This document shows positions 55,815 through 64,000 of a stretch of 64,000 nucleotides of DNA, piece by piece; position 1 is the stretch's first letter, and every line of letters starts with the position of its first letter. The DNA lies in NCBI GenBank assembly GCA_017427385.1, contig JAFRSW010000018.1:1-64000 (forward strand). Direction: 5' to 3'. A model generated the notes under the pieces. The model did no database searches. It was not told where the DNA came from and worked only from the letters and a program-made list of their open reading frames with translations. Position numbers and translations under genes: made by a program. The DNA comes from Bacteroidales bacterium (GTDB lineage Bacteria > Bacteroidota > Bacteroidia > Bacteroidales > UBA932).

Positions 55815-56249
55815 ATGGAACTTGACGAAAAATTCATGCGCGAGGCGCTGGCCGAGGCCAGGGCCGCAGCGGCCGAGGAAGAGATTCCCATCGGCGCGGT
55901 GATCGTGTGCAAAGGGCGCATCATCGGCAAGGGGCACAACATGGTGGAGCGCCTGCACGATGCCACGGCCCATGCCGAGATGATAGCAATAACGGCAGCC
56001 ACCGAGGCGCTTGGAGGCAAGTACCTGCAGGACTGCACGTTATATGTTACCGTTGAGCCGTGCCCCATGTGCGCGGCCGCGCTGAACTGGAGCCAGATCA
56101 GCCGCATCGTCTATGCGGCTCCGGATCCCCGCCGTGGCTACAGCCTCTACTCCCCTTCCCTCCTCCACCCCCGCACGGAAGTCCTTTCCGGCGTGCTGGC
56201 AGAAGAGTGCGGAAGCCTGGTCAGCGACTACTTCAAGACCAAAAGATAG
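55815..56249 (+). CDS. tadA: tRNA-adenosine deaminase (TadA-type)
   Basis: 144 aa. The zinc site is ATAHAEMIAI (His, catalytic Glu) near 53 and EPCPMCAAAL near 82. It would make inosine at the wobble position of tRNA-Arg. The start MELDEKFMREAL is chosen over an upstream TTG that overlaps the promoter. A guanine-deaminase-like role is less likely given the motif context. Confidence 0.88.
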   Translation: MELDEKFMREALAEARAAAAEEEIPIGAVIVCKGRIIGKGHNMVERLHDATAHAEMIAITAATEALGGKYLQDCTLYVTVEPCPMCAAALNWSQISRIVYAAPDPRRGYSLYSPSLLHPRTEVLSGVLAEECGSLVSDYFKTKR

Positions 56250-56252
56250 CCT

Positions 56253-56456
56253 TTACTGATTACTGAGGATTTCCGGTTCGACGGGAACGATGATCATTGC
56301 CAGGATATAGGCGATGATTCCGCCTCCGGCGCAGAATGCCGCGATTACCCATGCAAGACGGATGATGGTGGGATCGATGTCGAAATACTTTCCTAATCCT
56401 CCGCAGACACCGGCAAGCTGCTTGTCAGTCCTGCTCCTGTAAAGCCTTTTATTCAT
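56253..56456 (-). CDS. PspC-domain membrane protein
   Basis: 67 aa: RLYRSRTDKQLAGVCGGLGKYFDIDPTIIRLAWV is the PspC signature, followed by a transmembrane helix (AAFCAGGGIIAYILAMIIVPV). Small stand-alone PspC proteins respond to or signal envelope stress in some bacteria; here nothing around it shows a partner. Confidence 0.92.
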   Translation of the reverse strand: MNKRLYRSRTDKQLAGVCGGLGKYFDIDPTIIRLAWVIAAFCAGGGIIAYILAMIIVPVEPEILSNQ

Positions 56457-56505
56457 ATTATTGGTGTATTAGTATCATAGTACACTGCAAATATAGATAT
56501 AATTC

Positions 56506-56534
56506 TTGAACTTGCAAATTATTTTTTAACTTTG
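56506..56534 (+). promoter_or_regulatory. tRNA-Gln promoter
   Basis: TTG (56506-56508), 18 nt, TAACTTTG (56527-56534), 11 nt before the mature tRNA 5' end. Confidence 0.6.
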
Positions 56535-56545
56535 CAGCCCGGAAT

Positions 56546-56619
56546 TGAGATATGGTGTAATGGCAGCACTAGAGTTTTTGGCACTCTCAGTTGAGGTTCG
56601 AATCCTCATATCTCAACCA
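56546..56619 (+). tRNA. tRNA-Gln (anticodon TTG)
   Basis: Acceptor TGAGATA/TATCTCA, anticodon stem AGAGT/ACTCT around TTTTGGC (anticodon TTG), T arm TGAGG-TTCGAAT-CCTCA and an encoded CCA. The CCA is present here although tRNA-Pro lacks it. Confidence 0.95.
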
Positions 56620-56628
56620 TTTCCTCTT

Positions 56629-57663
56629 TTAGTTGAGTTTTGCTGATTTTTCCATTTCGGTGGAAACGATTTGCAGTAATTCATCTTTCGGAATCAGGTA
56701 TTGGTATTCCGCAACGCCTATCGGCTTTCCAATATCCTGAAGTGCTACTTCAACCTCCAAATGGTCCTTCTCAGCACATAGTATAATGCCTATCGATGCT
56801 TCTTCGTCAGGAGATTTCTCCAATCGGTCCAACAATGTCAGATAGAAATTCATCTTTCCTATGTATTCCGGTTTGAAGTCACCCACCTTAAGATCTATGG
56901 CAATCATCCTATGCAAGCCACGGTGAAAGAATAGCATATCAACTTTATATTCTTTTGCGTTGAAATGAAGGACATGTTGATTACCTATAAATGTAAAGCC
57001 TTTACCAAGTTCCAAAATAAAACGAGTGACTTTTGCTACTAAGCGGCTTTCTAATTTCAATTCCTTCATTGGTCCCTGAGCATCCAAAAAACCGAGATTG
57101 TATTTACTGCGAAATACTTCTTTGGCATAGTCGGCCACCGGGGCGGGTAGCGTTTGTGCAAAGTTGTTGGATTGCGGCGTGGACTGCAAGTTGCCATAGT
57201 AATTACCTTTTATTGCATGCAGCAACATATTTCTGGACCACCCCTTTGAAATCACTTCTTTCGCATAAAACAAGATTTGTTCATCAGACAATTCCTTGTT
57301 CAGTATCAATAGGTTATGGCCCCATGGCAAAACTGCGACAGCCTGTCGCAGTTTTGCTTCTGCGTTGAAATAACGTTCGAAGAAACGTTTCATGTCCCAC
57401 AGATTTCTGGGAGAAACACCGATATCAGGGTATCGTTGCTTTAGATCTAAAGACAATCGCCTAATCACACCACTCCCATGCTCGCTTTCTATTTTTCGTT
57501 CATATAGCAATTTCCCCAGATTCCAATGAATACCGGAAATCGTGGATGCCACTTGACGCGCAAGAGTTTGCCGAGCATACTCGATTTCTGCGACAGCCTG
57601 TCGCAGTAATTCGTTGTAGTCGAATTCGCAGATAGGTGTTATCATCTTTTTTGTCATAAGCAT
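56629..57663 (-). CDS. DUF1016 / YhcG-family PDDEXK nuclease-like protein
   Basis: About 344 aa. The N-terminal DUF1016_N region (LARQVASTISGIHWNLGKLLYERK, SPRNLWDMKRFFERYF) and the C-terminal PDDEXK-like domain (YKVDMLFFHRGLHRMIAIDLKVGDFKPEYIGKMNFYL near 245) match YhcG proteins, which are linked to mobile elements and defence loci. It is AT-rich and ends 10 nt from the tRNA-Gln 3' end. The motif LRQAVA occurs twice, each encoded by a perfect DNA palindrome. Confidence 0.88.
   Translation of the reverse strand: MLMTKKMITPICEFDYNELLRQAVAEIEYARQTLARQVASTISGIHWNLGKLLYERKIESEHGSGVIRRLSLDLKQRYPDIGVSPRNLWDMKRFFERYFNAEAKLRQAVAVLPWGHNLLILNKELSDEQILFYAKEVISKGWSRNMLLHAIKGNYYGNLQSTPQSNNFAQTLPAPVADYAKEVFRSKYNLGFLDAQGPMKELKLESRLVAKVTRFILELGKGFTFIGNQHVLHFNAKEYKVDMLFFHRGLHRMIAIDLKVGDFKPEYIGKMNFYLTLLDRLEKSPDEEASIGIILCAEKDHLEVEVALQDIGKPIGVAEYQYLIPKDELLQIVSTEMEKSAKLN
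57327..57357. repeat. 31-bp perfect palindrome in the YhcG gene
   Basis: GCAAAACTGCGACAG-C-CTGTCGCAGTTTTGC. Its central 19 bp recur at 57588-57606. It encodes KLRQAVA. Confidence 0.9.
57588..57606. repeat. 19-bp perfect palindrome in the YhcG gene
   Basis: CTGCGACAGCCTGTCGCAG, identical to the centre of 57327-57357, in the same reading frame (LRQAVA). Confidence 0.9.
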
Positions 57664-57737
57664 ATACCAGTACCAATGGACCGGTTTACAAAGATAAAAA
57701 TATTATATAACATTTTTGAATTTTGTTATATATTTTC

Positions 57738-57745
57738 TATATTTG
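57738..57745 (+). promoter_or_regulatory. Promoter of the RHH/PIN pair
   Basis: TATATTTG, 24 nt before the antitoxin ATG; surrounding sequence is strongly AT-rich. Confidence 0.6.
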
Positions 57746-57769
57746 CAGAGAATCAATCCCATTAGAGTT

Positions 57770-58054
57770 ATGCGAACCTCTACCAAAGTTCAGACGGCAT
57801 TCAGGCTGGAGACAGATTTGCTGAACAGGCTGAAGAGAAAGGCGAGGGCCAGGGGCCAGAGCCTCAACAGCTATGTGGAGAATGTGCTTATGAAAGATTC
57901 TCCGCTGGAACCGGAGCTTCCTAAGATAGAAATACCCGACGGGCCGTGCCCGCTGGTGGAAGCCCTCAGATTCCCGGAAGGAACATGGTTTACCGAAGAA
58001 GAGATCGCGGCGGACTGGAAGTTGCAACGTATATTGAAAATTGACTGTGATTAA
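57770..58054 (+). CDS. Ribbon-helix-helix-type antitoxin
   Basis: 94 aa. TKVQTAFRLETDLLNRLKRKARARGQSLNSYVENVL (4-40) fits an Arc/MetJ-like strand-helix-helix, and the acidic C-terminal half (DSPLEPELPKIEIPDGPCPLVEALRFP) is a typical toxin-binding tail. It precedes a PIN-domain gene with overlapping ends. The start MRTSTKV fits the promoter. Confidence 0.8.
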   Translation: MRTSTKVQTAFRLETDLLNRLKRKARARGQSLNSYVENVLMKDSPLEPELPKIEIPDGPCPLVEALRFPEGTWFTEEEIAADWKLQRILKIDCD

Positions 58055-58490
58055 GCTGTTCATAGACACGAATGTCGTGATCGATACCATGGATCACGCG
58101 AGGACCCCGGAGTGGAAAAGCTCTGAGGACGTCATCAACCTATCCGCATTCAAGGATTACTTCCGGCTCTGTATTTCCATGAAAAGCATTTCAGACATCT
58201 CTTATCTGGGCTGCAAACTTGTGGGGAAAGAGCGCATCATACCTGTATTGAAACAACTGATGAACGACTGCAAGATCATTCCCCTCGAGGAAATCATGCT
58301 TTACGAAGGCCTGAAATCAGCCTGTCCGGATTTCGAAGATGCCATGCAGATATCCTGCGCCGAATCCGTGGACTGCAATTACATAATTACCCGTAATAAA
58401 AAAGATTTCGGCGCATACACCGACATCCCGGTATACACGCCGAAGGAATTCCTGAAGAAGATCACTACTCCATCAGTTTCTTGTACTTGA
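58047..58490 (+). CDS. PIN-domain toxin (VapC-like)
   Basis: About 147 aa from GTG 58047, overlapping the antitoxin stop; a TTG two codons earlier is also possible. PIN residues are visible: FIDTNVVID (first Asp) at the start, CPDFEDAMQISCAE near 107 and YIITRNKKDF near 125. Such toxins are RNases. The 3' end overlaps the convergent ettA gene by 26 bases. Confidence 0.85.
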   Translation: MIKLFIDTNVVIDTMDHARTPEWKSSEDVINLSAFKDYFRLCISMKSISDISYLGCKLVGKERIIPVLKQLMNDCKIIPLEEIMLYEGLKSACPDFEDAMQISCAESVDCNYIITRNKKDFGAYTDIPVYTPKEFLKKITTPSVSCT

Positions 58491-60141
58491 AGCGCTTGGG
58501 CTCGGTGTCGCCAAGGCGGGCCTTGCGGTTCTCTTCGTATTCGGAGTAGCTTCCCTCAAAGAAATACACGCTCGAATCGCCCTCGAAGGCGAGGATGTGC
58601 GTAGCTATGCGGTCCAGGAACCAGCGGTCGTGGGAGATTACTACGGCGCAGCCGGCGAAGTTCTCGAGGCCTTCTTCCAGTGCGCGTATGGTGTTCACGT
58701 CCACATCGTTAGTAGGCTCGTCGAGCAACAACACATTGCCCTCGTCCTTCAGCGTCAGGGCCAGGTGCAGGCGGTTCCTTTCGCCCCCGGAAAGCACTCC
58801 GCAGAGCTTCTCCTGGTCGGCGCCGGAGAAGTTGAAACGCGAGACCCATGAACGGGCGTTGATGTCCCGTCCGCCCAGCCTCACCCACTCGGAGTTGCCG
58901 GCGATGGTCTCGAACACGGTCTTGTCGGGATTGATGCTCTTGTGCTGCTGGTCCACGTAGGAAATCTTCACCGTCTCCCCTATCTCTATCGTGCCGGCAT
59001 CGGCCTTCTCCAGGCCCATGATCAGGCGGAAGAGTGTGGTCTTGCCTGCGCCGTTGGGGCCAATTACGCCCACTATGCCCGCAGGCGGCAGTACGAAGGA
59101 CAGGTTCTCGAACAGGAGCTTGTCCCCATACGCCTTGGTAACTCCCTTGAAATCAATGACTTTATTGCCGAGGCGGGGGCCGTTCGGGATGTAGATTTCC
59201 AGATTCTGCTCACGCTCCTTGGTATCGGCGGAAGCCAGCTTCTCGTAGGCACCCAGACGCGCCTTGCTCTTGGCATGGCGGGCCTTGGGGGCCATCCGCG
59301 CCCACTCGAGCTCGTGCTCCAGGGTCTTCCGGCGCTTGCTCTCCTGCTTCTCTTCCATCGCCAGGCGCATGGTCTTCTGCTCCAGCCAGGATGAGTAATT
59401 CCCCTTCCAGGGAATTCCCTCTCCGCGGTCCAGCTCCAGGATCCATCCGGCAACGTTATCGAGGAAGTAACGGTCATGCGTGACGGCGATGACGGTGCCC
59501 TTGTACTGCTGCAGATGGGCTTCCAGCCACTGTATACTCTCGGTATCGAGATGGTTGGTGGGCTCGTCGAGGAGCAGCACGTCCGGCTCCTGAAGGAGCA
59601 GGCGGCACAGGGCTACGCGGCGGCGTTCGCCTCCGGACAGGTTCTTTATCAGGGCATCGGCCGGAGGGCACTGCAGGGCATCCATGGCCCGGTTAAGCTT
59701 GGATTCTATCTCCCAGCCGTTGCAGGCGTCGATCTTCTCGGTGAGCTCGGCCTGCTGCTCAAAGAGTGAATACATCACCGTGTCGTCGATAATGTCGCCA
59801 AGATGGCGGCACACCTCGTTGTAGCGCGTGAGCAGGCTCATCACATCGGCCACGCCCTCCTCCACGACCTCCTGCACGGTCTTGTTCGGATCCATCTGCG
59901 GTTCCTGCTCCAGATAGCCTACGGAGTAGCCCGGAGCCCACACGACCTCGCCGCGGTAGCTCTTCTCCACCCCGGCTATGATCTTCAGGAGCGTAGATTT
60001 ACCGGAGCCGTTCAGGCCGATGATGCCTATCTTGGCGCCGTAGAAGAAGGACAGGTAGATGTCCTTGAGGATGACCTTGTTGTTGTGAGGCAGGACCTTG
60101 CCCACCCCGTTCATCGAGAATATTATCTTTTCGTCTGCCAT
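58465..60141 (-). CDS. ettA: Energy-dependent translational throttle protein (ABC-F)
   Basis: 558 aa, two ABC ATPase domains and no membrane part. Walker A GLNGSGKST near 42 and GPNGAGKTT near 358; signatures LSGGERRRVALCRLL near 165 and LSGGERNRLHLALTL near 467. The EttA-specific arm and linker (about 240-310) are present, and the length matches EttA rather than antibiotic-resistance ABC-F proteins. It gates the ribosome at the first elongation steps. Confidence 0.93.
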   Translation of the reverse strand: MADEKIIFSMNGVGKVLPHNNKVILKDIYLSFFYGAKIGIIGLNGSGKSTLLKIIAGVEKSYRGEVVWAPGYSVGYLEQEPQMDPNKTVQEVVEEGVADVMSLLTRYNEVCRHLGDIIDDTVMYSLFEQQAELTEKIDACNGWEIESKLNRAMDALQCPPADALIKNLSGGERRRVALCRLLLQEPDVLLLDEPTNHLDTESIQWLEAHLQQYKGTVIAVTHDRYFLDNVAGWILELDRGEGIPWKGNYSSWLEQKTMRLAMEEKQESKRRKTLEHELEWARMAPKARHAKSKARLGAYEKLASADTKEREQNLEIYIPNGPRLGNKVIDFKGVTKAYGDKLLFENLSFVLPPAGIVGVIGPNGAGKTTLFRLIMGLEKADAGTIEIGETVKISYVDQQHKSINPDKTVFETIAGNSEWVRLGGRDINARSWVSRFNFSGADQEKLCGVLSGGERNRLHLALTLKDEGNVLLLDEPTNDVDVNTIRALEEGLENFAGCAVVISHDRWFLDRIATHILAFEGDSSVYFFEGSYSEYEENRKARLGDTEPKRFKYKKLME

Positions 60142-60153
60142 ACAGGGGGCGCT

Positions 60154-62829
60154 TTACAGTGTCCTCTTGATTTCGACGATCTTGAACGCTTCGATGAAGT
60201 CGCCTTCCTTGATGTCGTTGAATCCGGCGATGCTCATACCGCACTCCTTGCCGGCGGCAACCTCCTTCACATCGTCCTTTCCAATCTTCAGCGAACCAAG
60301 TTCGCCGGTGTAGACCACGATGCCGTCGCGGATGAGGCGTACGCTCACCTTCGGGACCATCTTGCCTTCGCGCATGATACATCCGGCGATGGTGCCGACC
60401 TTGCTGATGTGGAAGGTCTGCTTGATCTCGGCGGTAGCGATGACTTCTTCCTTCTTTTCAGGCTCGAGCATGCCTTCCATACCGTCCTTCACCTCGTTGA
60501 TGGCGTCGTAGATGACGGAGTAGAGGCGGATTTCGATGCCTTCCTTCTCCGCAGCCTTGCGGGCCTCGACAGTCGGACGCACCTGGAAGCCGATGATGAC
60601 GGCGTCGGATGCCTCCGCAAGGAGGATATCGCTCTCGGAGATGGCACCCACGGCCTTGTGGATCACGTTCACGCGGATGCTCTCGGTGCTGAGCTTGATG
60701 AGGGAGTCGGACAGGGCCTCCACGGAGCCGTCCACATCACCCTTGACGATGATGTTGAGTTCCTTGAAGTTGCCTATGCTGATGCGGCGGCCGATCTCCT
60801 CGAGGGTCATGTGCTTCTGGGTCTTGATACCCTGGATGCGGATGAGCTGCTCGCGCTTTGCAGCGATGCTCTTGGCCTCCTTCTCGTCGGTCATCACGTT
60901 GAATTTCTCACCTGCGGCGGGAGCGCCGTTCAGGCCGAGGACGGACACAGGCGTGGAAGGACCTGCCTCCATCACGCGCTGACCACGCTCGTTGAACATG
61001 CTGCGCACGCGGCCGAAGTAGCTGCCGCTCAGCATGATATCGCCCTGATGCAGGGTTCCGTTCTGCACGAGGATGGTGGCCAGGTAGCCGCGGCCCTTGT
61101 CCAGCGAAGACTCGATGACGGCGCCGGAAGCGAGCCTTTTGGGATTTGCCTTGAGGTTAAGGAGGTCCGCCTCGAGCAGCACCTTTTCGAGGAGCTTATC
61201 CACGTTGATGCCGTGCTTGGCGGAAATCTCCTGGCACTGATACTTACCTCCCCAGGCCTCGGTGAGGATGTTCATCTGGGAGAGCTGCTGGTAGATCTTG
61301 TCGGCGGATGCCCCGGGCTTATCTATCTTATTGATAGCGAACACCATAGGCACGCCTGCGGCCTGCGCATGGTTGATGGCCTCAACCGTCTGCGGCATCA
61401 CGGCGTCGTCAGCCGCGATGATGATGGCGAGGTCGGTCATCTGGGCACCGCGGGCACGCATGGCCGTGAAGGCTTCGTGACCAGGGGTATCAAGGAAGGT
61501 GATATGACGGCCGTCTTCCAACTGCACGTTGTACGCGCCGATGTGCTGGGTGATTCCACCCGCCTCACCGGCGATGACGTTGGTCTTGCGGATGTAGTCC
61601 AGCAGGGAGGTCTTACCGTGGTCGACGTGACCCATGACGGTAATGACCGGAGGACGGGAGACGAGGTCTTCCTCCTTGTCTGCCTGCTCAGCGGACTCGA
61701 TCTCGTTTGTCAGTTCAGCACCCACGAATTCAACTTTGTAGCCGAACTCTTCAGCTACCAGCACGAGGGCTTCGGCGTCGAGACGCTGGTTGATGGACAC
61801 CATCAGGCCAAGGCTCATGCACGCTCCGATAACGTTGTTCACCGGGGTGTTGTTCATGAGGGTGGCGAGGTCGTTCACCGTTACGAACTCGGTGACCTTC
61901 AGCACTTTGCCTTCGGCGGATGCCTGCTCGCGCTCTTCCTGGCTGCGCTGGGCGGCAAGCTCGCGTTTCTCCTTACGGTACTTCGCGCCGAAGTTGTTCT
62001 TCTTGCCCTCGTTCATCTTGGCGTAGGTCTCTTTGACCTGCTTCTGGATCTCTTTCTGCATCTCTTCCAGCTCGGCCTCGGTCATGGCGGGCTTGAAGCG
62101 GTCGCGCTTGCGACCCTTGCCGCCGGCCTGCTGGGATGCGGGCTTGTTGTCTTTCTTGGCGCTGCGCTCGATGTTCGCACCGGCCTTCGCCACATCCACC
62201 TTCTGGGTGCCCTTGGCGATGCGCTCGCGCTTCTTGGCAGGTTTCTTGTCGAACTGGGACAGGTCTATCTTGCCCACCACCTTAAAACCATCATCGGTCT
62301 TGGCCGCAGGGGTCGGTTCGGCCTTGACGGGTTCGGGTTCAGGTTCGGGGGCGGGCTCGGGTTCCGGTTCGGGTTCGACAACCGGCTCCGGCTCGGGTGC
62401 AGGTGCGGGTTCGACAACCGGTTCCGGTTCCGGCTCAGGTTCGGGTACAGGTTCGGGTTCGGGAATGGCCTCCGGTTCCGGCTCGGGCTCAGGAACCGGC
62501 TTCGGTTCCGGCTTAGGCTCCGCCTTCTTGCGGGAAAGGGTGTTGGTGCGAACGATCACACGCTCCTCTTCCTCCTCCTCTACCACATCCTCCTTCTTCT
62601 TCCCGGAATTCTCCAGGATATCCGACATCTTGATGGCCCTCTCATTAGCCTCCTCCGCAGCTTTCAGGTCTGCCCCGAACTGCTTCTGGATAGCGGGCAT
62701 GTACTCGTCGGAGACCTTTGCATTAGGGTTCTCCTCAACGTCCGCGCCCTGGGTCTTGAGAAAGTCAACGATGTCCTGCAGTCCGATGTTGAACTGCCGC
62801 ATTATTTTGTTCAGTCTGATTTCTGCCAT
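60154..62829 (-). CDS. infB: Translation initiation factor IF-2
   Basis: 891 aa. The N-terminal IF2_N domain ([24 protein letters not shown]) is followed by a proline/glutamate-rich linker (about 100-180, runs of EPEPEP), a basic region, and the GTPase core: [12 protein letters not shown] (G1) near 404, DTPGHEAF (G3) and NKIDKPGA (G4). The linker is encoded by an imperfect repeat of GGTTCCGGTTCGGG-like units (62326-62520). It lies 22 nt after nusA. Confidence 0.96.
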   Translation of the reverse strand: MAEIRLNKIMRQFNIGLQDIVDFLKTQGADVEENPNAKVSDEYMPAIQKQFGADLKAAEEANERAIKMSDILENSGKKKEDVVEEEEEERVIVRTNTLSRKKAEPKPEPKPVPEPEPEPEAIPEPEPVPEPEPEPEPVVEPAPAPEPEPVVEPEPEPEPAPEPEPEPVKAEPTPAAKTDDGFKVVGKIDLSQFDKKPAKKRERIAKGTQKVDVAKAGANIERSAKKDNKPASQQAGGKGRKRDRFKPAMTEAELEEMQKEIQKQVKETYAKMNEGKKNNFGAKYRKEKRELAAQRSQEEREQASAEGKVLKVTEFVTVNDLATLMNNTPVNNVIGACMSLGLMVSINQRLDAEALVLVAEEFGYKVEFVGAELTNEIESAEQADKEEDLVSRPPVITVMGHVDHGKTSLLDYIRKTNVIAGEAGGITQHIGAYNVQLEDGRHITFLDTPGHEAFTAMRARGAQMTDLAIIIAADDAVMPQTVEAINHAQAAGVPMVFAINKIDKPGASADKIYQQLSQMNILTEAWGGKYQCQEISAKHGINVDKLLEKVLLEADLLNLKANPKRLASGAVIESSLDKGRGYLATILVQNGTLHQGDIMLSGSYFGRVRSMFNERGQRVMEAGPSTPVSVLGLNGAPAAGEKFNVMTDEKEAKSIAAKREQLIRIQGIKTQKHMTLEEIGRRISIGNFKELNIIVKGDVDGSVEALSDSLIKLSTESIRVNVIHKAVGAISESDILLAEASDAVIIGFQVRPTVEARKAAEKEGIEIRLYSVIYDAINEVKDGMEGMLEPEKKEEVIATAEIKQTFHISKVGTIAGCIMREGKMVPKVSVRLIRDGIVVYTGELGSLKIGKDDVKEVAAGKECGMSIAGFNDIKEGDFIEAFKIVEIKRTL
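62326..62520 (-). repeat. Imperfect tandem repeat encoding the EP-rich IF-2 linker
   Basis: Hexamer-like units (GGTTCC, GGCTCG, GGTTCG on the plus strand) encode alternating Glu-Pro with occasional Val, Ala and Ile. Low-complexity coding sequence, prone to length variation. Confidence 0.8.
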
Positions 62830-62851
62830 ATTTTAACCCCTGTATTCTTGA

Positions 62852-64000
62852 TTAGTCTTCAAATTCTGCGGAAAGGATGCTGCGCACGTCTTCCACGGTC
62901 TCCATGTCGAGATCGGCCCTCTTGGCGAGGTCTTCAGGATCGATGGCGAGAACGCTGCGGGCGGTGTCGCATCCGATGCTCTTGAGCTTGTCGATGACCC
63001 AGCCGTCGATGGTGCGGCCATATTCGGGATCGGTGAACTCTTCGAGTGCTACATCATCCTCTTCCTCCGCTGCGACCTCTCCCTTGGGAGTCTCGCGCCA
63101 GACCTCGATCTCGCGGCCTACCAGCATTCCAGCCAGCTGCACGTTGACGCCGCCGCGGCCGATGCCCTTCTGCACCTCCTCGGGAAGCATGTAAACCTTT
63201 ACCTTGTCTTCGGGAGACTCGCCCATGTCGATGGAACTCACGCGGGCGGGAGTGAGGGCGCGCTGGATGAGGAGCTTGGGATTGCTGCTCCACTGCAGCA
63301 CGTCGATGTTCTCGTTGCGGAGCTCACGGACTATGCCGATTACGCGACCGCCCTTGACGCCGATGCAGGCACCGATGGGATCGATGCGCTCGTCGTAAGA
63401 CTCGACCGCCACCTTTGCACGCTCACCGGGCACACGGACCACCTTCTTGATGGTGATGAGGCCGTCTGCGATCTCGGGAACCTCCATCTCAAAGAGCCTG
63501 GCCAGGAAGTCAGGGTCTACACGGGACAGAGTGATGTAGGGAGTGGTATTGTTGCGCATCTCCACCTTCTTGATGATGGCGCGCACGGTGTCGTTCTTCT
63601 TGAAACGCTCGCCGGGAATCTGCTCTTCCTTGGGGATGTGGAGCTCGTTGCCGTCCTCGTCGAGAAGCTGCACCTCGCGTGACCATGTCTGGTAGATTTC
63701 GCCGGTGAACACCTCGCCGACCTTCTCGGAATACTTCTTATAGACGTTGGCCTTCTCGATGTCCATGATACGGCCCTGCAGGTTCTGACGGATGTTCAGG
63801 ATGCCGCGGCGTCCGAAAGCGGAAAGCGGGAGCTTCTTCGCATAGGTGTCGCCCACCTCATAGTCGTCGTCCCCGCTGTCCTTGCGCACATCCTCTAGGG
63901 TCATCTCGGCGGCAGGATTCTCCACCTCTTCCACGATCTCGAAGTTCTGGTAGATTTCGCAGGTACCCTTGTCGACGTTCACGATTACGTCGAAGTTGTC
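62852..64000 (-). CDS. nusA: Transcription termination/antitermination factor NusA (5' end outside window)
   Basis: 382 codons are inside the window, the reading frame continuing past base 64000 (DNFDVIVNVDKG at the edge). Visible are the end of the NTD, the S1 domain (GEVFTGEIYQTW), KH1 and KH2 (RIDPIGACIGVKGGRVIGIVREL; GKGRGGVN-like GIGRGGVNVQLAG), and an acidic C-terminal helix-hairpin-helix region (LKSIGCDTARSVL). It is followed by infB, the usual nusA-infB order. Confidence 0.95.
   Translation of the reverse strand, partial: DNFDVIVNVDKGTCEIYQNFEIVEEVENPAAEMTLEDVRKDSGDDDYEVGDTYAKKLPLSAFGRRGILNIRQNLQGRIMDIEKANVYKKYSEKVGEVFTGEIYQTWSREVQLLDEDGNELHIPKEEQIPGERFKKNDTVRAIIKKVEMRNNTTPYITLSRVDPDFLARLFEMEVPEIADGLITIKKVVRVPGERAKVAVESYDERIDPIGACIGVKGGRVIGIVRELRNENIDVLQWSSNPKLLIQRALTPARVSSIDMGESPEDKVKVYMLPEEVQKGIGRGGVNVQLAGMLVGREIEVWRETPKGEVAAEEEDDVALEEFTDPEYGRTIDGWVIDKLKSIGCDTARSVLAIDPEDLAKRADLDMETVEDVRSILSAEFED

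Noticed and set aside
56546-57663. Attachment-site duplication of tRNA-Gln
   Set aside because: I looked for a second copy of the tRNA 3' end within and after the YhcG gene and found none in the window.
62326-62520. Mobile repeat inside infB
   Set aside because: The alternating Glu-Pro linker is a common low-complexity feature of IF-2 linkers, not an insertion.
59803-62985. A 1060-codon open frame on the plus strand
   Set aside because: It lies antisense to infB and ettA, whose motifs are unmistakable; its histidine/leucine-rich translation is typical of a reverse-strand shadow of GC-rich genes.

Overview
The window looks like a chromosomal segment of a moderately GC-rich member of the Bacteroidales (phylum Bacteroidota), probably an uncultured gut or rumen type; that placement is an inference. 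The support is: many promoters of the Bacteroidota -7 type (TAnnTTTG), a short histone H1-like (Hc1) gene, a DAHP synthase/chorismate mutase fusion in a pheA-aminotransferase-tyrA operon, FISUMP/fimbrillin-like lipoproteins, clostripain and prolyl-oligopeptidase lipoproteins, and OPA-family transporters. Genes are tightly packed, with many 1-11 nt overlaps and convergent pairs whose stop codons touch or share a CTAG.

Layout. 1-500: tRNA-Pro (its first 4 nt lie outside), its terminator and a repeat-rich spacer. 0.5-5.9 kb (minus): dTDP-rhamnose genes rfbD-rfbC followed by aromatic amino acid genes pheA, aminotransferase, tyrA and DAHP synthase/chorismate mutase. 5.9-9.1 kb: rnhA-pdxA, a DUF1232 protein, a small lipoprotein and an SDR oxidoreductase. 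9.1-15.9 kb (minus): rlmN, a patatin/beta-barrel protein, recX and a GH3 glycosidase, divergent from recA-trpS. 18-24.6 kb: tdk, rsmI, a helix-hairpin-helix protein carrying an inserted palindromic repeat, a repeat-dense spacer, a Xer recombinase, a clostripain-like lipoprotein, L25, pth and Hc1. 24.7-30 kb: a six-gene operon (M6 protease, lipoprotein, HPr-kinase-like ATPase, S26-type protease, PqqD-like protein, ABC exporter) that resembles a peptide maturation and export system without an obvious precursor. 30-39 kb: tpiA, tyrS-rbfA-FtsX-like permease, rmuC, a bleomycin-hydrolase-like peptidase, rpmH and prolyl oligopeptidase. 39-45.3 kb (minus): polA, a sigma factor, an OPA transporter, a HAD phosphatase and rsmG. 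45.4-45.5 kb: an unannotated small RNA gene with promoter and terminator.

The accessory region at 45.5-55.7 kb is the most unusual. Three tandem cassettes each pair a 40-46 aa peptide (one previously easy to miss) with a large lipoprotein behind near-identical promoters. A periplasmic beta-propeller/transmembrane/AraC regulator lies downstream, a truncated copy of the neighbouring transporter 3' end marks a duplication junction, and an XRE/AbiEii-type toxin-antitoxin module sits as a clean 1.3 kb insertion between that relic and its expected continuation. 55.8-58.5 kb holds tadA, pspC, tRNA-Gln, a DUF1016 nuclease and an RHH/PIN toxin-antitoxin pair; 58.5-64 kb holds ettA, infB and the 3' part of nusA.

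Several repeat families run through the segment: a three-hairpin composite element present twice in opposite orientation plus a solo hairpin; palindromic elements inserted in frame inside polA and the helix-hairpin-helix gene; and a SEAKDP/CHSERSE-type repeat in polA and in the GH3 signal peptide.
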